Shown: positions 13,215 through 25,097 of the stretch, piece by piece
Layout: each line of letters begins with the position of its first letter
Position numbering within the stretch: position 1 is the first letter of the stretch
Made by a program: the position numbers and the translations under genes
The notes under the pieces: model-generated
What the model was told of the DNA's origin: nothing
What the model saw: only the letters and a program-made list of their open reading frames with translations
The model's database searches: none
Assembly (NCBI GenBank): GCA_032358165.1
Contig: JAALGY010000038.1
Coordinates: 1,426,001 to 1,490,000 of the forward strand
DNA length: 64,000 nt
From: Diplosphaera chodatii
Taxonomy: Eukaryota; Chlorophyta; Trebouxiophyceae; Prasiolales; Stichococcaceae
Reading direction: 5' to 3'

Positions 13215-13997
13215 TCAGAGGCCCACCAGCCGAATATACTTGTTTAGCGCGCCAGTGAAGTACTCGAAGCTGCAGCATCAGCAGACATCATGGTCAGGGA
13301 GCGAGCCGGCAACATCACTGACCGTCAGACAGTGAGCATTGACTGCAAAGGCTGGAGAAGCGTACTTGAAGGGCCTTCCCGGTTCATATAAAGGGTTTTT
13401 CGTCACGTACTCGACAAAGATGGAACTGTAAACGTAGTGCATGTGCTCTCGCAGATCCCCAACAGCCTCGTCTGTATTCAATACGAACTTCAGCCCACTG
13501 CGCCATGGCACAATGAGCATGAGTAGGTCCAGGGTGTTCAGTTATACACATACAGTCAGCATCATCTCGTCAGCAAAGCTGTCCACCTGAGTGTTTCTAA
13601 GAAGTGCAGTTTGTAGTTGTTGGCTCGAAAGCTGTGGAAGCTGCAATTCTCGCCGATGCGCAGCGGTGCACCCAGCTGCGCGTCTGACTTCGACCTGCGC
13701 AAAGCCATATTGCATTGCGTAGAGGACAACGCTACATGAAGTATTAGTGGGGTTTGCCACCATGTTCGAAGGCCGCATGGTGAAGCCTGCCAGAGGCATG
13801 CATAGAGCACTTGACGGCGCGCACTTTGGATCCATTGCCGCCGCAAAGGTCTTCAGCGAGAAGAACAGCCCAAACATCATCTTCTGGTCGTCTGAGATGC
13901 TGCCTGCGCCGTCTCGCACCGGCTTTGGCCGTAGCCACTCATGATAGTAAAGGCATACGCCATCACGGCCGAAAATGTAGATGTTGTGCACCACCAT
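13215..13997 (-). CDS. TRAPPC1: TRAPP complex subunit TRAPPC1/Bet5
   Basis: Small longin-fold subunit of the TRAPP tethering complex (Rab GEF for ER-to-Golgi traffic), usually about 145 residues. Exons on the minus strand: MVVHNIYIFGRDGVCLYYHEW near 13997-13930, DQKMMFGLFFSLKTFAAAMDP to about 13810, FHSFRANNYKLHFLET near 13640-13585, SGLKFVLNTDEAVGDLREHM then YSSIFVEYVTKNPLYEPGRPF to about 13376, and a last exon FEYFTGALNKYIRLVGL ending in TGA at 13217-13215. The order and spacing match TRAPPC1 throughout (VHN-Y-F start; NNYKLH; TG-KF/VL-TD; VE-V-KNPL). A GTG codon lies just upstream at 14021, but the ATG at 13997 is the homologous start. Confidence 0.92.
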
Positions 13998-14596
13998 GCT
14001 GCCGCAGCCAGCGTCGCTCACATTGTAGTCACGCAGATGTGCAGCTGGATGACAGTTGTCTTACAGGTTCAAGTCAGTCAGGCGCTCAGGGGTGCGTGGT
14101 CTGCACAACACCTTCGTGAGTGCGGCGGCAACAGGAGTGAGCGGCGCAGCTGCAAGTCCAGCAAGTACATGCCAAAGCGTCAATCCGCAGTAGGGCGCAT
14201 CCCAAGCAAGCAGAAGATTGCAGTGCACACGACCGCTAAGAACACACTAGGGATGGGTTGATCAGGCACTGAAACTTCACACGCTGAAACGTCGCCCTGG
14301 AGTGACAAGCAATCTTGGCACAGCATGCACAGCACGATGCACAGACAGCAGTCCCAGGCGATATCTCCGATGCGTACTGTACACTTTTCGCCCTGGCAAT
14401 ATCAAGAGTGTTGCAGTGCTCTTGTCTCTGTGCATGTGTATATCTGGCCAACTCGCCTCGCTTGACAGATACGAAACAGTGCGACATCAGTGCAACAGCT
14501 CATACCACTTCTGGCAAAGCTCAAGCTGTTGCATGCTGCTGACCTGCAACATCCTGGTATCTGATTTACATGTAGTGTTGTGATACATGCGACAGC
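13998..14596. promoter_or_regulatory. Divergent intergenic region (TRAPPC1 / RAD50)
   Basis: About 600 bases between divergent start codons, expected to hold promoters and 5' UTRs for both genes. Only short chance frames are present. No motif stands out. Confidence 0.4.
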
Positions 14597-17500
14597 ATGT
14601 CTTCCATCGACAAGCTGCTCATCAAAGGCGTGCGCAGCTTCAGTCCCAGCAATCAAAACGTCATTGAGTTTTATCGTCCGCTGACCCTCATTGTGGGCCA
14701 GAATGGCGCCGGAAAGACGGTACGATACGGCAGTGACATATACACCAGTTGCATGACGAGGTTGCTGATTTGCTCGAAGATGGCGCATCCTGGGACGGGC
14801 AATGGCGCTGAGTGTACACTGACATCCCCTGTTGCGGACGTTGCACCTCTCACAGACCATCATCGAGTGTCTCAAGCAAGCATGCACTGGCGAGCTGCCG
14901 CCAAACGTACGGTCTGGTCAGGGCTTCATCCACGACCCCAAGGTGCCGCATGGCAATGCGTCTGATGGTGCCATGCAGCAGCCCATTACTCAGGCTGTCA
15001 AGCAATGTGTCAGCCGCTCTGCTGCGGCTGCGCAGATTGCCGGCGAGACGGAGGTCAAAGCGCAGATCAAGCTACGGATCCGGACGGCACAGGGTGCTCC
15101 CATCGTCATCGTGCGCTCTTTCCAGCTGACTCAGAAAGCCAAGTCGCTGCAGGTGTGAGGTTGATCTACCGGTCAGCTTTGATGCAGAAGTGGTCATGTG
15201 TGCAACTGCCTCATCAGAAAATTGGTGCACACAGGCACATGCTCAGGGACCCCCATGAATCTGTCCCACATGCATCTGCTTGCGATCAGATGTTGACAAA
15301 CTTCAAGCTTTCATGCCCGTCTGCAGTTCAAAACATTGGAGCAAGCAGTACAGAACTATAATGCAGCAACCGGTGCCAAGGAGTCTATCAATCACCGTTG
15401 TTCTGATTTCGACAAACTCATTCCGCAGCTCATGGGCGTGTCCAAGGTGCACACGCATGCCTTGCTTGCCACCGTGGCATGCACTTTTGATGGTGTGCAC
15501 CTACTAGCATACACATGGACCATATGCATCTCATCCTTCGCTGTGTGATAGCACGACCAGAGTTCTTCAGTGCAAACCCATACTTTCTGCATACAACATG
15601 CTGCAGGCGGTGCTGGAAAATGTGATCTTTGTGCATCAAGAGGATTCCAACTGGCCTCTGGCAGAGGGCTTGGTTTTGAAGAAAAAGTTTGACGACATCT
15701 TCGCTGCCACCAAGTACACAAAGGCAAGGATGTCACTGGCGACAATCAGAAGTCTTTGAGCTGCTGGTCTGCGGTCCACAGCCATTGTGCAGTTTATGGT
15801 CATCGAATCAAGATGTTTTTATTTTCAGCTGCTCGACCACATTGTCCGCAGGCGCTCGAGGCGCTCCGTAAGCTGCGCTCCGAAAAGACGGCCGAAATCA
15901 AGCAGTTTAAGTTAGAGCTGGACCACCTCACGACACACAAGGTGCCCGCAGACTGCTTTTGCAGGTGCCAGTTCAGGTGAACCATGAAGTAGGCGGATGG
16001 TGTGGCATGTGCGCTTACAACTGGCACAGGACACAGCCACACGCCTGCGTACAGACATTGAGAGTGGCAACGCACGGATCCAGCAGCTTGACAAGGACAT
16101 CAAGGACTGTGAACAGCAGACTCTGGTGCACTGCCTGTAAAATGTTGTCCTTGCATATCTCATGGCATGTGCGCTAGGGCCCTGGTGCAGATGCACCCTG
16201 ATCAGGATCAGGACATGCTGCGACATCCAGGATGCATCGTGTGTTGCCAGGTCCACATGTGCTCATGCATGCGTGCTGGCCTGTAATGCAGGCTTATCAG
16301 GAGAGGGTGGACGATGCCAATGAGAAGCTGAGCTCGGTGCATGATCTGCACAACAAGTCGGAGAACCTCAGGGTCAAGCAGCAGACGCTGGCCAAGCAAA
16401 ATGGCGATGCATACGCACGCTTTGTGGTATGCGCGCTTGCCGGACTTTGGTTCGCCAGGCATGTTGTCCTCCTGTCTTTCCAACAACAGCTTGTGTGGAC
16501 GCTTGCACGACTTCGTGAAACCCCTGCGCAGAGTCGATGGAACGAGGAGGACGAGGGTGAACCAAGCGATCAGCTTCAAGGCTACCTGGATGGTGCTGAC
16601 CAGAAGGTGGCGTGTCCATGTTGCAGCAGGCCAGTTATACACATGCCCTGCAGACATATCTGGTCGGACCTTTCGTGCGCTACTCAGCTTCTGCAATTGT
16701 TCATGCAGTTGCAAGAACACCAGGCCCAGCTGCGATCAGCACAGCGGGAGGCACACAACCAGCGGGGCAAGCTGAACGGTCTGGAGGGACAGTATGCTCA
16801 GGTCAGCCTGTTGGGTGATAACCGAAGCACCTCTTGAGCTGCACCTCCTGATCTGGTCATTGCATGTAGCTTCTGCTCTGTGCTGCGAGCAGGTGCCTCC
16901 ACTGCTGATGTGATATCTGACATCTCGTGTCGTGAACGTGATGAGCCTCTACCATGCGCAGGACTCGCAACGGCGTGACCGGCTGCAAGCGCAGAAGGAG
17001 CAGCATGCCCGCCTGGTGCAGGATCGCGATCGAGCTGTCCGCAGAGCTGGCGCCGACCTTGGCATCCCGATTGCAGGTGCTGTCGGACTGATTGCCACTT
17101 GGTTTGGATGTACCATCCAGTTTGGAGTGCGATAGAATGTAATATACTGCACATGCATGGGCTGAAACATCGTTGTGAGCATGAGCAGCGGGCGAGGGCG
17201 CCCTGTCGGACGAGGCGCTGCGCGCCTTCGACAGCGCCTTGTCAGGCCGCACGGCGGAGCTTCGGGCTCAGATGCAGCAAGCCAAGCTTGCGAATTGCAA
17301 TGCAGAGGAGCAGGCATGTCCCAGTCGTGTCGATGTTCCAGCTCCCCTCGTGCTGGTAGCTGCAGCTGTTCAGTTCAGCTCAACAATTGCAGGTAGCGGA
17401 TCTGACGATGAGGGTCGTGACCCGCATGGACGTTGAAGGTGCAGGACACGCACCAACCATGTCACTGACTGCGCAGATGAGTGCACGCCTCGACGGCGTG

Positions 17501-20500
17501 AACGGACAGATGGCAGGCGTCACGGAGGCCATCAGGCAGAAGCAGCAACAGCTTGATATGTTTGAAGAGCGCAAAGCTGCCATCGACCAGCAGGCGCGCT
17601 CGATCGTGTCTGCACTACGAGCGGGCAACAAACCCAAAGTCAATATCTGGGCTGCTCTATGTGAGCATGTCTGTATTGCTCCTTTGCCCTTCTGCTATCC
17701 TGCCAGGGGTGCAACAATGCCGTGCTGTTTGTTACTGACTGACACAACATGTCTCCTCGGTCAGATTGCGGCCTGCAATGTGAAGCGCGTGGACATCAAA
17801 CGAGCCGAGGAGCGGCAGGAGGAGACCAGCCAGGCGGCAAAGACGGCAGAGAAGAACCTGCAAGACGTCAACCAGATGGCTCAGATGGCCACTCTCGACG
17901 GCGACCTGCAAGGCATCGCCAACACCATCCGGCGATTGCGTGAGGTGCTGCTTGTGCAGCGCCAAACCTGCGGTTGTTGCAATTCACTCTTGTGATCAGC
18001 GGTATCACACCAGCAATTAATATGCGCTGTGCCCGGATCTGACTGGTATCTGCACCTTCAACAGCGGAATGATGTGTCAAGCTGCGACCTTGGGGCCGTT
18101 TGCAGGAGCGCAACCGGCTGTCGTCGGCCAGCGAGGCCGCCACCCGGGTGAAGCTGAAGCGGCAGGAGGTGGAGGCCAAGGAGGAGGAGCTGGAGGACCT
18201 GCTGCGCGCCCACCGCACCCGCCTCACATCCGTCCTCGGCTGCAGCGGTGTTGCCTCGCGCACCTTTCTGATCACATGCATGTTGCAGTCGTTGTTACAA
18301 CCCTGTGCACATATGCATGCAGTGGCTGCCCACTGCGAGTCGGCATAGCTTCATTACTGTGCATGCGCAGGTGCAGGAAGGACTGGCTCAGATGCAGTCA
18401 AAAAGTGCGCAGTGAACGTTGCATGTGTGACCCTTTTTCAGCCTGCTTGCCTGCAGAGCTGCCCCAGTCGATGCAGCAGCTGCGTACAATGGTGGATGAT
18501 GCTGTCGAGGCCTGCAAGGCGGCCTTGGCCGCGGCGCGCAAGGAGGCTCAGGACGCCTTGCGTGCAGCAGCTGTTGATAGGTACGTCATGCTGTCCTGAA
18601 TGTGGCTGTGCAAACCAAGTAGCAGTTTGCCATAAGGCATGGTGTATGGCTTTACGCACAGCAGAAGATATCATGCTTTGGCAGGGCTACTGCGCAGTCA
18701 GCAAAGCAGGCACTGGATGCCCTGGAGCGGGAACATGCTGCTGCCTCTGCCCAGCTCTCCAGTGGTCTGAGGGCAGCTACCAGCACACAGGTTGGGCCGC
18801 TGATCAGATGTAGGGATCACTTTGTATCGTGGTTTGCTTTGGCAAAGATGCAGACCCATCCTGCAACCACTCAAGCATGTGTATCAGCCAGACAGAGTGA
18901 CCGCCCCTTGCGCTGCAGACGCAGCGGGAGACACAGACAACGCAGGAAGCAGAGCTGCCGCAGCGCATTGACTGGAAGCAGCGCGACCTGGAGTCAGAGA
19001 CCGCCCACCTGCAGACCAGCGAGTCTCTCAAGCGCATGGTCGACGTGTACAAGGCAGATGCACGGGAGAACCATCGCTGCTATACATGCGAGCGGCCCTT
19101 TGAGGACGATGCTGCCGTTGCGGCCTTCATTGCCAAACAGGTGCCTCGCGGCAAGCCATGTGTTGATCACCGAGATGTGGTTGCAGCAGGTGTTACCAAA
19201 ACAGTTGCAAGTCAGTGGCGCCAGTCCACATTGGGACACTGCCTGCTGCAGGACCAGGAGATTGCAGAGCTGCCGGCCCGGATACAGCAGCTGAGGGGGG
19301 TGCAGGACAGTGTTCGGCAGCAGCTGGCAGCTCTCCGCAAGCTGGAGCCCCTGCACCTGCGCCTGCAGACGCTCAGCCACGAGCTGCTGCCAGCCGCGCA
19401 GCAGGCAGCTGAGGTGCCATCCAGCACCATTGCCACCCTGCAGAAGCCATAAGCTGCAAGGGGATGCTGCCAAGGAAGCCGAGTCGTTGCTGTGTTTGCT
19501 CTGTCCACCCCATCGGCAGGGATGCTTACTACACCAGGCTGGAGTGCCCATAACATGTCTCTTCTGCAGGATGCGCATGCAACATCCGAGCGGTCTCAGC
19601 GCCACGCCAACGCGCTTCAAGCTGCCGTGCCAGATGCAGAGCGTGCGCTGCAGGTGATGAACATACTGCCAGGGATCGACATGCATGTCACTGCACATTA
19701 AGGCTTGCGTATGCAGAAAGCCTGACCGCAGCCAAGGCAGGCAACTGTTCAGTGCATCCTGTTGTGTACCGCAGGCAGCGCAGACAGTGGCTCATGATGT
19801 GGCGTGGCCTGCAGCGTCCCTAGCGCAAGACATGGAGGCCTTGCAGCACGACATCGAGACCGAAACACGGCAGCAGGTAGCTTGATGATTAATGCCGTGC
19901 TTGATCATGGGTTGACTTTCCATCTGTATGGTACGCATGACTGTTCTGCCGCCGCAAGCAAGCTGCTGGAGCCGCAGCCAGGAGAACGGCCGCTGAATTT
20001 TTGTCTGCAGTTGCAGTTGCAGGTCCGTATCTCGAACGCTCGACTGCCATGCTGCAGGCAGCAGCAGGTGCAGGGCGCACGGTGATCGACGTGGACGGGG
20101 ACCTGGAGGAGCAGGAAGCGCAGCGGTCCGCCAAGCAGACTGCACGCGACCAGCTGCTCGCCCGCGTGAACGACCTCAGGCGCGCAAGCAGCAGCGTCGG
20201 CACGCGCTGGCTGCCGCGGTTGCGCACGCAGCCCTGCTGTGCAGGTGCTTGTCTGTGCAGTGCAGCCTCTGGTGGCAGAGGCTACCGTGGACATATGCAG
20301 GGACGAGGTGACAGCCAGCACGAAGGCGTGGCACGACGCTCGTGAGCAGCTGAACCGAGTGAAGACGCTGGCAGAGCGCAAGAGCAGCCTCACTGCGCAG
20401 CGTGCTGAGGTGTGCACCCTGCTTGTCCACCGTGCCGGTGTCCACTTCGTGCTATCAGTCACCGCTGTGGCCATTGGAATTCACAAGTGCTCTGCTGCTG

Positions 20501-23298
20501 CAGAGGCTGACTACTATACCGTGTATCATGTCGTTGCCAGTCTGTTCTATTGTATTTGGGTGTGCCTACAGCTGGAGAAAGGAAACTCAGCAGCGGCGGC
20601 GGACATCGAGCGGGAGCTCAAGCGCAAACCCGACCTACAGGCCCAGCAGCAGAAGCTCATGGAGTGCGGCCTTCAAGCATCCCAACCCTGGGCCTGCATC
20701 CCTGCATGCCAAGTGCTGCTTCCGGCGAACCTGACCACTGGGTGTGCGCTGCTCATGGCCATGTGGGGTGCCTTGCAGGGAGCGGGACCAGCAGCGTAGG
20801 GAAGGTGCGCAGCGGGAGGCTGCAGTCGACGAGAAGCAGCAGGCCATGCGCCAGCAGCAAGCCCTGCTGCAGAGCCTGCAGGCATGTCGTGCTTTATCAC
20901 CGTGCTCTTCTCATCAGCTAGGGATGGTGACTTCGTTGTTCAAGATGTTGATCGTACCTGATGATTGACTGTGCGTGCTGCTCCTGTACAGGACCAGCTG
21001 GATGCATACCTGCAGCAAGACATCGCAGGGCAGCTGGCACGTCTTGAGGAGACGCTGGGCATATCGCGGCAGAAGCAGGAGGAAGTCAGAACGCAGCTCG
21101 GGGTGCGTTGGGCTGCTACTCATCATGCAAGTATCTGCTCAGATTCCGTGCTTGCAAGCAGTGTAGCACGCGCACAGCACGCCTGCGGCTGTGCCACTGC
21201 AACATCGCTTGCCCTGCACTGCTGGCCTGATGCGTGCAGGTGCATGAGGCAGACATCACGGCATGCCAGGACACAATCCGCAGCAGTGAGGACATCCGAG
21301 CGCAGGTATGAAAATTGCAGTAGCATGGTCTTGCGCATGGTCAGCATGCAGAAGTGTGCATCTTCCGTCTTGTTGGTACACCATGTGCTTCGGTCGCGAA
21401 CTGACGCAAGTCGTAAGCTGGCAACCCCAGCATGTGTGACAGGCTAGTCAGGCTGGAGCTTGAGCTCTGTCAAAAAAAGGGCGCGCAGCATGGTATACAT
21501 TGGCCACTGAGTAGTGAGCGTTACCTGCAGGTGGCGGAGCTGCTGGCGCTGCGGCGCAGCAAGGCAGAGGAGGAGGCGGTGTTCCTGGAGATGGAGCAGC
21601 TGCGCGCCCAGATCGGCGAGGCAAGCGCACCGTGTGATGTAGCTTTTTCGCAGGAGCACAGCTCCGAGTGGTTCTGACCAGCGCAACCGCTTGTTTGGTG
21701 CAATCGCAGCACAGCCTTCCTTCTTGCTCCAAGTGCGCACACTAAAGCCTCGGACCATCCTGAGGATTGTGTTCTGTACGAAAGCATTTCCTGGGGACAC
21801 AGCTTGACGTGCACACACAATGTGCGCAGGTGGATGTTGCCGCGCTGCAGCGGCAGTTCAGCGACAACCGGCAGCAGGTGGTGGAGGCGCGCTCGCGGCG
21901 CGACACCATGAAGGGCGCCCTGGCCACCGTCCAGGACAATGTTGCGATCGCCCAGAGGTGAGGGCGGACTGGTATGGTGCACATCGAACACCACATGGTG
22001 TTCCTGCTTCAGCATGTAGAACACCGCGAATTGTTGTGTAGTGGCGTCTGACTCCTCGGCTGCCAGCCGTTGCCAGCCACTGCTCCTGCCAGCATACGGC
22101 CTGAATTGTGTTGCAGGGACCTGGGCGCTGTGCAGTACCAGGACATTGACGCAAAGTACAGCACGCAGAGGATCCTGCTGAACACGACGACGATGGTGAC
22201 GTCAGACTTGGAAAAGTACCACAAGGTGTGGTGCTGCTGCATGTTCCTCAGTTACAGGCGGCAGTTTCTTTAGGAGCAGGTTGCTGAGCATTGCAGCCAT
22301 GCCGAGGCGTGTTTGATGGCTTTCTAGCGTCATCATGTATGAGCGCAGGCGCTGGAGAAGGCGCTGCTGATGTTCCACACCACCAAGATGACGGACATCA
22401 ACAAGACCATCAAAGAGCTGTGGCAGAAGACGTACCGCAACCAGGACATCGACTACATCCAGGCACGCTGTGTCAGACACTCACGATCTGTAGGTGTCAT
22501 GTGACATAGGACCATGGAGACATGTAGGGGGATCGGCGGTCAGTTGTCAGTTTCCAGGAAATCGCTCATAGTATCCGCGCAATCGTATCCGCAGGTCAAG
22601 GCGGACAGCGAGGGTGCCGGCGCGCGCTCATACAACTACAGGGTGGTCATGGTGGCCGGTGGCGCGGAGCTCGACATGCGCGGCCGCTGCTCCGCTGGCC
22701 AAAAGGTGCTTCCCATGCTCTAGCACTATGAAGGCGCACAACGAGTTCGGACACTGCTGACACTTTTGAGGCATTCCCTATCCGTGCTTCGTCCCTGGTG
22801 CTTGTGCACAAAGGCCGCCTGGAGTGTAGTGGTTCTGAAGCCATCTCCCGGTGATGGCAGGTGCTGGCGTGCCTGATCATCCGGCTGGCGCTGGCGGAGA
22901 CGTTCTGCCTAAACTGCGGCATCCTGGCGCTGGACGAACCAACGACCAATCTGGATGCCGCCAACGCCGCCAGCCTGGCTGCCGGGCTGCGCTCCATCAT
23001 TGACGCCCGCCGCGTGCAGCAGAATTTCCAGCTTGTGATCATCACGCACGACGAGAAGTGCGCCTCCTGTGCTGTGGTCATGCTTGCAAGCTGCAGGCTA
23101 ACAGCTGACAAGCTGGTGCAGCGCTTCATGATGGCGACATGAGTCTTGTGGATTCCTGCTGCGCTCACTGACAAGTGGTTTCGTGCTGCCAGTTTTGCGG
23201 CGCTGATCGGCACGCGGGAGCACGCGGACTACATGTGGCGGATCACCAAGGACGAGAACCAGCACTCCCACATTGCGCAAGAGGACATTGTCGGGTAG
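14597..23298 (+). CDS. RAD50: DNA repair protein RAD50
   Basis: SMC-like ATPase of the MRE11-RAD50-NBS1 complex, which binds and tethers DNA double-strand breaks in the nucleus. N-terminal exon: [17 protein letters not shown], then Walker [10 protein letters not shown] split by an intron and continued as [16 protein letters not shown] (14857). The Q-loop exon is [15 protein letters not shown] (15617). A long run of Glu/Lys/Gln-rich coiled-coil exons fills 15850-22500. Midway, near 19075, is the zinc hook CYTCERPF (CxxC), which dimerises RAD50. The C-terminal ATPase lobe has [17 protein letters not shown] and signature CSAGQK (22630-22705), [16 protein letters not shown], Walker [13 protein letters not shown] (22920) and IITHDE (23035); the last exon is [21 protein letters not shown] and ends in TAG 23296-23298. 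All catalytic motifs are present, so it looks functional. It is the largest gene here, with well over 30 exons. Confidence 0.95.
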
Positions 23299-23644
23299 TG
23301 CCTGGCGGCCAGGGTTCAGTATGACATGTGTACAGCAGCTCAGCAAATCGTCCAAATCTGATGATGTGGTTTCTAGGTAGCCTGTACACTTGTGTGCTTT
23401 CGAGTGGTGAAATGGATTTGACAACCTCGTGACCAGTCACACCCTCCAGACATCACCCATCTCCACCAGCAGTTGATCCTGTGACCCTGCCACACCTGCA
23501 AGTACCGGGCGTGGGTCAACAATTTCCCATTCCTCATCCACAATTGATACGGTGACTGAGTATTTTGCAAAGGGCACAACAGCTGCAGACCTCTTGCCAC
23601 GCCCATTGGCGCTGAAGGCGTGTGGTGATGAATGTCCGCAGCCC
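23299..23644. other. Convergent gap (RAD50 / DUF4258-like)
   Basis: 346 bases between two convergent stop codons, presumably overlapping 3' UTRs. A minus-strand open frame crosses it and runs into the last exon of the neighbour in another reading frame. I take it as chance, because the neighbour's own frame ends cleanly at 23645. No TGTAA was found on either strand. Confidence 0.4.
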
Positions 23645-24499
23645 TCAGGGGCAATAGCAGGTTGCGCTCCAGTCTTTGTCGAGGTCAATTACTGTTACTA
23701 AGGTTGTTGCTTGGGGACAAGCACTGACCACACACTGCATCGTCACCAGGCCTCCACATGTCAGCCAAGTGCATGTAAGACGACAGTCTGATTGCTCGTC
23801 TGTGTACATGCCTTGCAAGTGCAGCCTGCTGCCTTGCAATCAAGGTAAAGCTACCTGTACGTTTTTGCCACCAGGGCTGCCATCGACCACATACTTCGGG
23901 CACGGCCGCAGAGATGTGTCGCTCTTTCTGTCGTTGATGCTGCCTGACGCCAGCACCTCATCTACTTCGGCCCGCGATATATGCCTGCAGCATGCACAAG
24001 GCTGACCGTCAAGCTGGCCATCAACCTGGAGACGACAGCCACCCACTCAGCCTCAGTCCTGAACGCCCGTGTTCATCATGTGCACCTGCAGTCCATTCGG
24101 CAGTCGGCGTGCTCCGAAATCATGAGCGGCAAGCGCTGCATTCTGGTAAGCAGCGTAGCATCCCTGGCCACTTTCTGCCGGTGAGCACGGTGCTGCTGGA
24201 ACAGGATGCCAACGCACACTGCTGCGACGGCGCCAAGTGAACCTGCGGTCAGAACAGCAGGGTAGTTATGACCTGCACCATCGCACCATGGCGTGGTTCC
24301 ATGTATCACAGTGCTCCAGTCGACATGTGCATGCACACGACGGACATTGTCTCTATCTGTGCCTACCTACGAACCCAGCAAACCCTCCTTGCTTTGGCCC
24401 AGCGTCGCCGCTGTTGCGTTTTCGCTGCGGTTGCACATGTTTGCCGCCTGGCTTGCCTTTGCCCCTGAAGCGGTCTTTGGCCATCTTGCCGCGCCCCAT
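23645..24499 (-). CDS. Small membrane-anchored DUF4258-like protein
   Basis: A predicted protein of about 170 residues. Exon 1 from ATG 24499: MGRGKMAKDRFRGKGKPGG, a strongly basic Lys/Arg/Gly leader, running to AGF near 24370. Exon 2 (about 24263-24085): SLGAVAAVCVGILFQQ, a single membrane-spanning segment, then a basic helix and ISEHADCRMDCR. Exon 3 (about 23985-23855): ISRAEVDEVLASGSIND, RPCPKYVVDG, GGKNVQ. Exon 4: VVSACPQATTLVTVIDLDKDW, ending CYCP and TGA at 23647-23645. The pattern HAxxRMxxR-xIxxxEVxxVL...VxxTVI is that of DUF4258, a small alpha/beta domain best known in bacteria. Splice phases agree across all joins. The molecular function is unknown, and DUF4258 membership is a pattern match that was not searched. 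Confidence 0.65.
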
Positions 24500-25097
24500 G
24501 GTGCAGAGCTATGCTGCTATGCAGCCTGAGGTGCCGTCGTCGATCTGCCACTACGCTATAAATCAGACGGGCACGAGAGTCGAGAGTTCTGATTCTTCAC
24601 ACACATGCACACCGGCGGAGCAGAACAGTGAAATGCATGGCGCCTCACACATGCAACATGACCTCGAGAGCGCTGGCGTTACTGCCTCAGCCCCTTCACA
24701 AACGGGTTCTTGATACTCAACCAGATGCAATGGTGCTCCGCTGTAATGGTGCTGCGCTGCACTCTTGCTTTGATCAGCCCATCAGCATGCTTGCAGCAGG
24801 GGGAAGAACGCTGAGCCAGACAAAGATCTAAGATAAAGATCTGAGCACCATTGACGGTTGTTCAATGCTTTGTCCCTCTGCAGCCTTGAACACTGTACAC
24901 CAAATACCTGATCGGGTATTCATCGTCTGAGCATGAACGAGTCCGTCCGCTGAGTGTCTGGTCTGGTGGAAGTGCTGCAAACGGGTGTGAAGCCTGACTG
25001 CGCGACCTTCGTGACGTGCAGCAGCCGCAATCATGGTGTCCTTTGGCACGCACACTACCTATCAGCAATGTAATCACTACCAGGTGCGGTCCGGACC
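24500..25097. promoter_or_regulatory. Divergent intergenic region (DUF4258-like / oxidoreductase)
   Basis: About 600 bases between divergent genes. It probably holds both promoters, and possibly an unrecognised first exon of the + strand gene, whose start I could not fix. No defined motif or repeat seen. Confidence 0.35.

Noticed and set aside
14021..14021. Upstream GTG as the TRAPPC1 start
   Set aside because: Homology begins exactly at the ATG at 13997 (MVVHN), and GTG starts are not expected in nuclear genes.
23437..23688. Minus-strand 83-codon frame (KYSVTVSIVDEEWEIVDP) as the end of the DUF4258-like gene
   Set aside because: Splice phase leads instead into the frame ending CYCP-TGA at 23645. 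The longer frame starts only from a non-ATG codon. It could still be an alternative 3' end, but I have no support.
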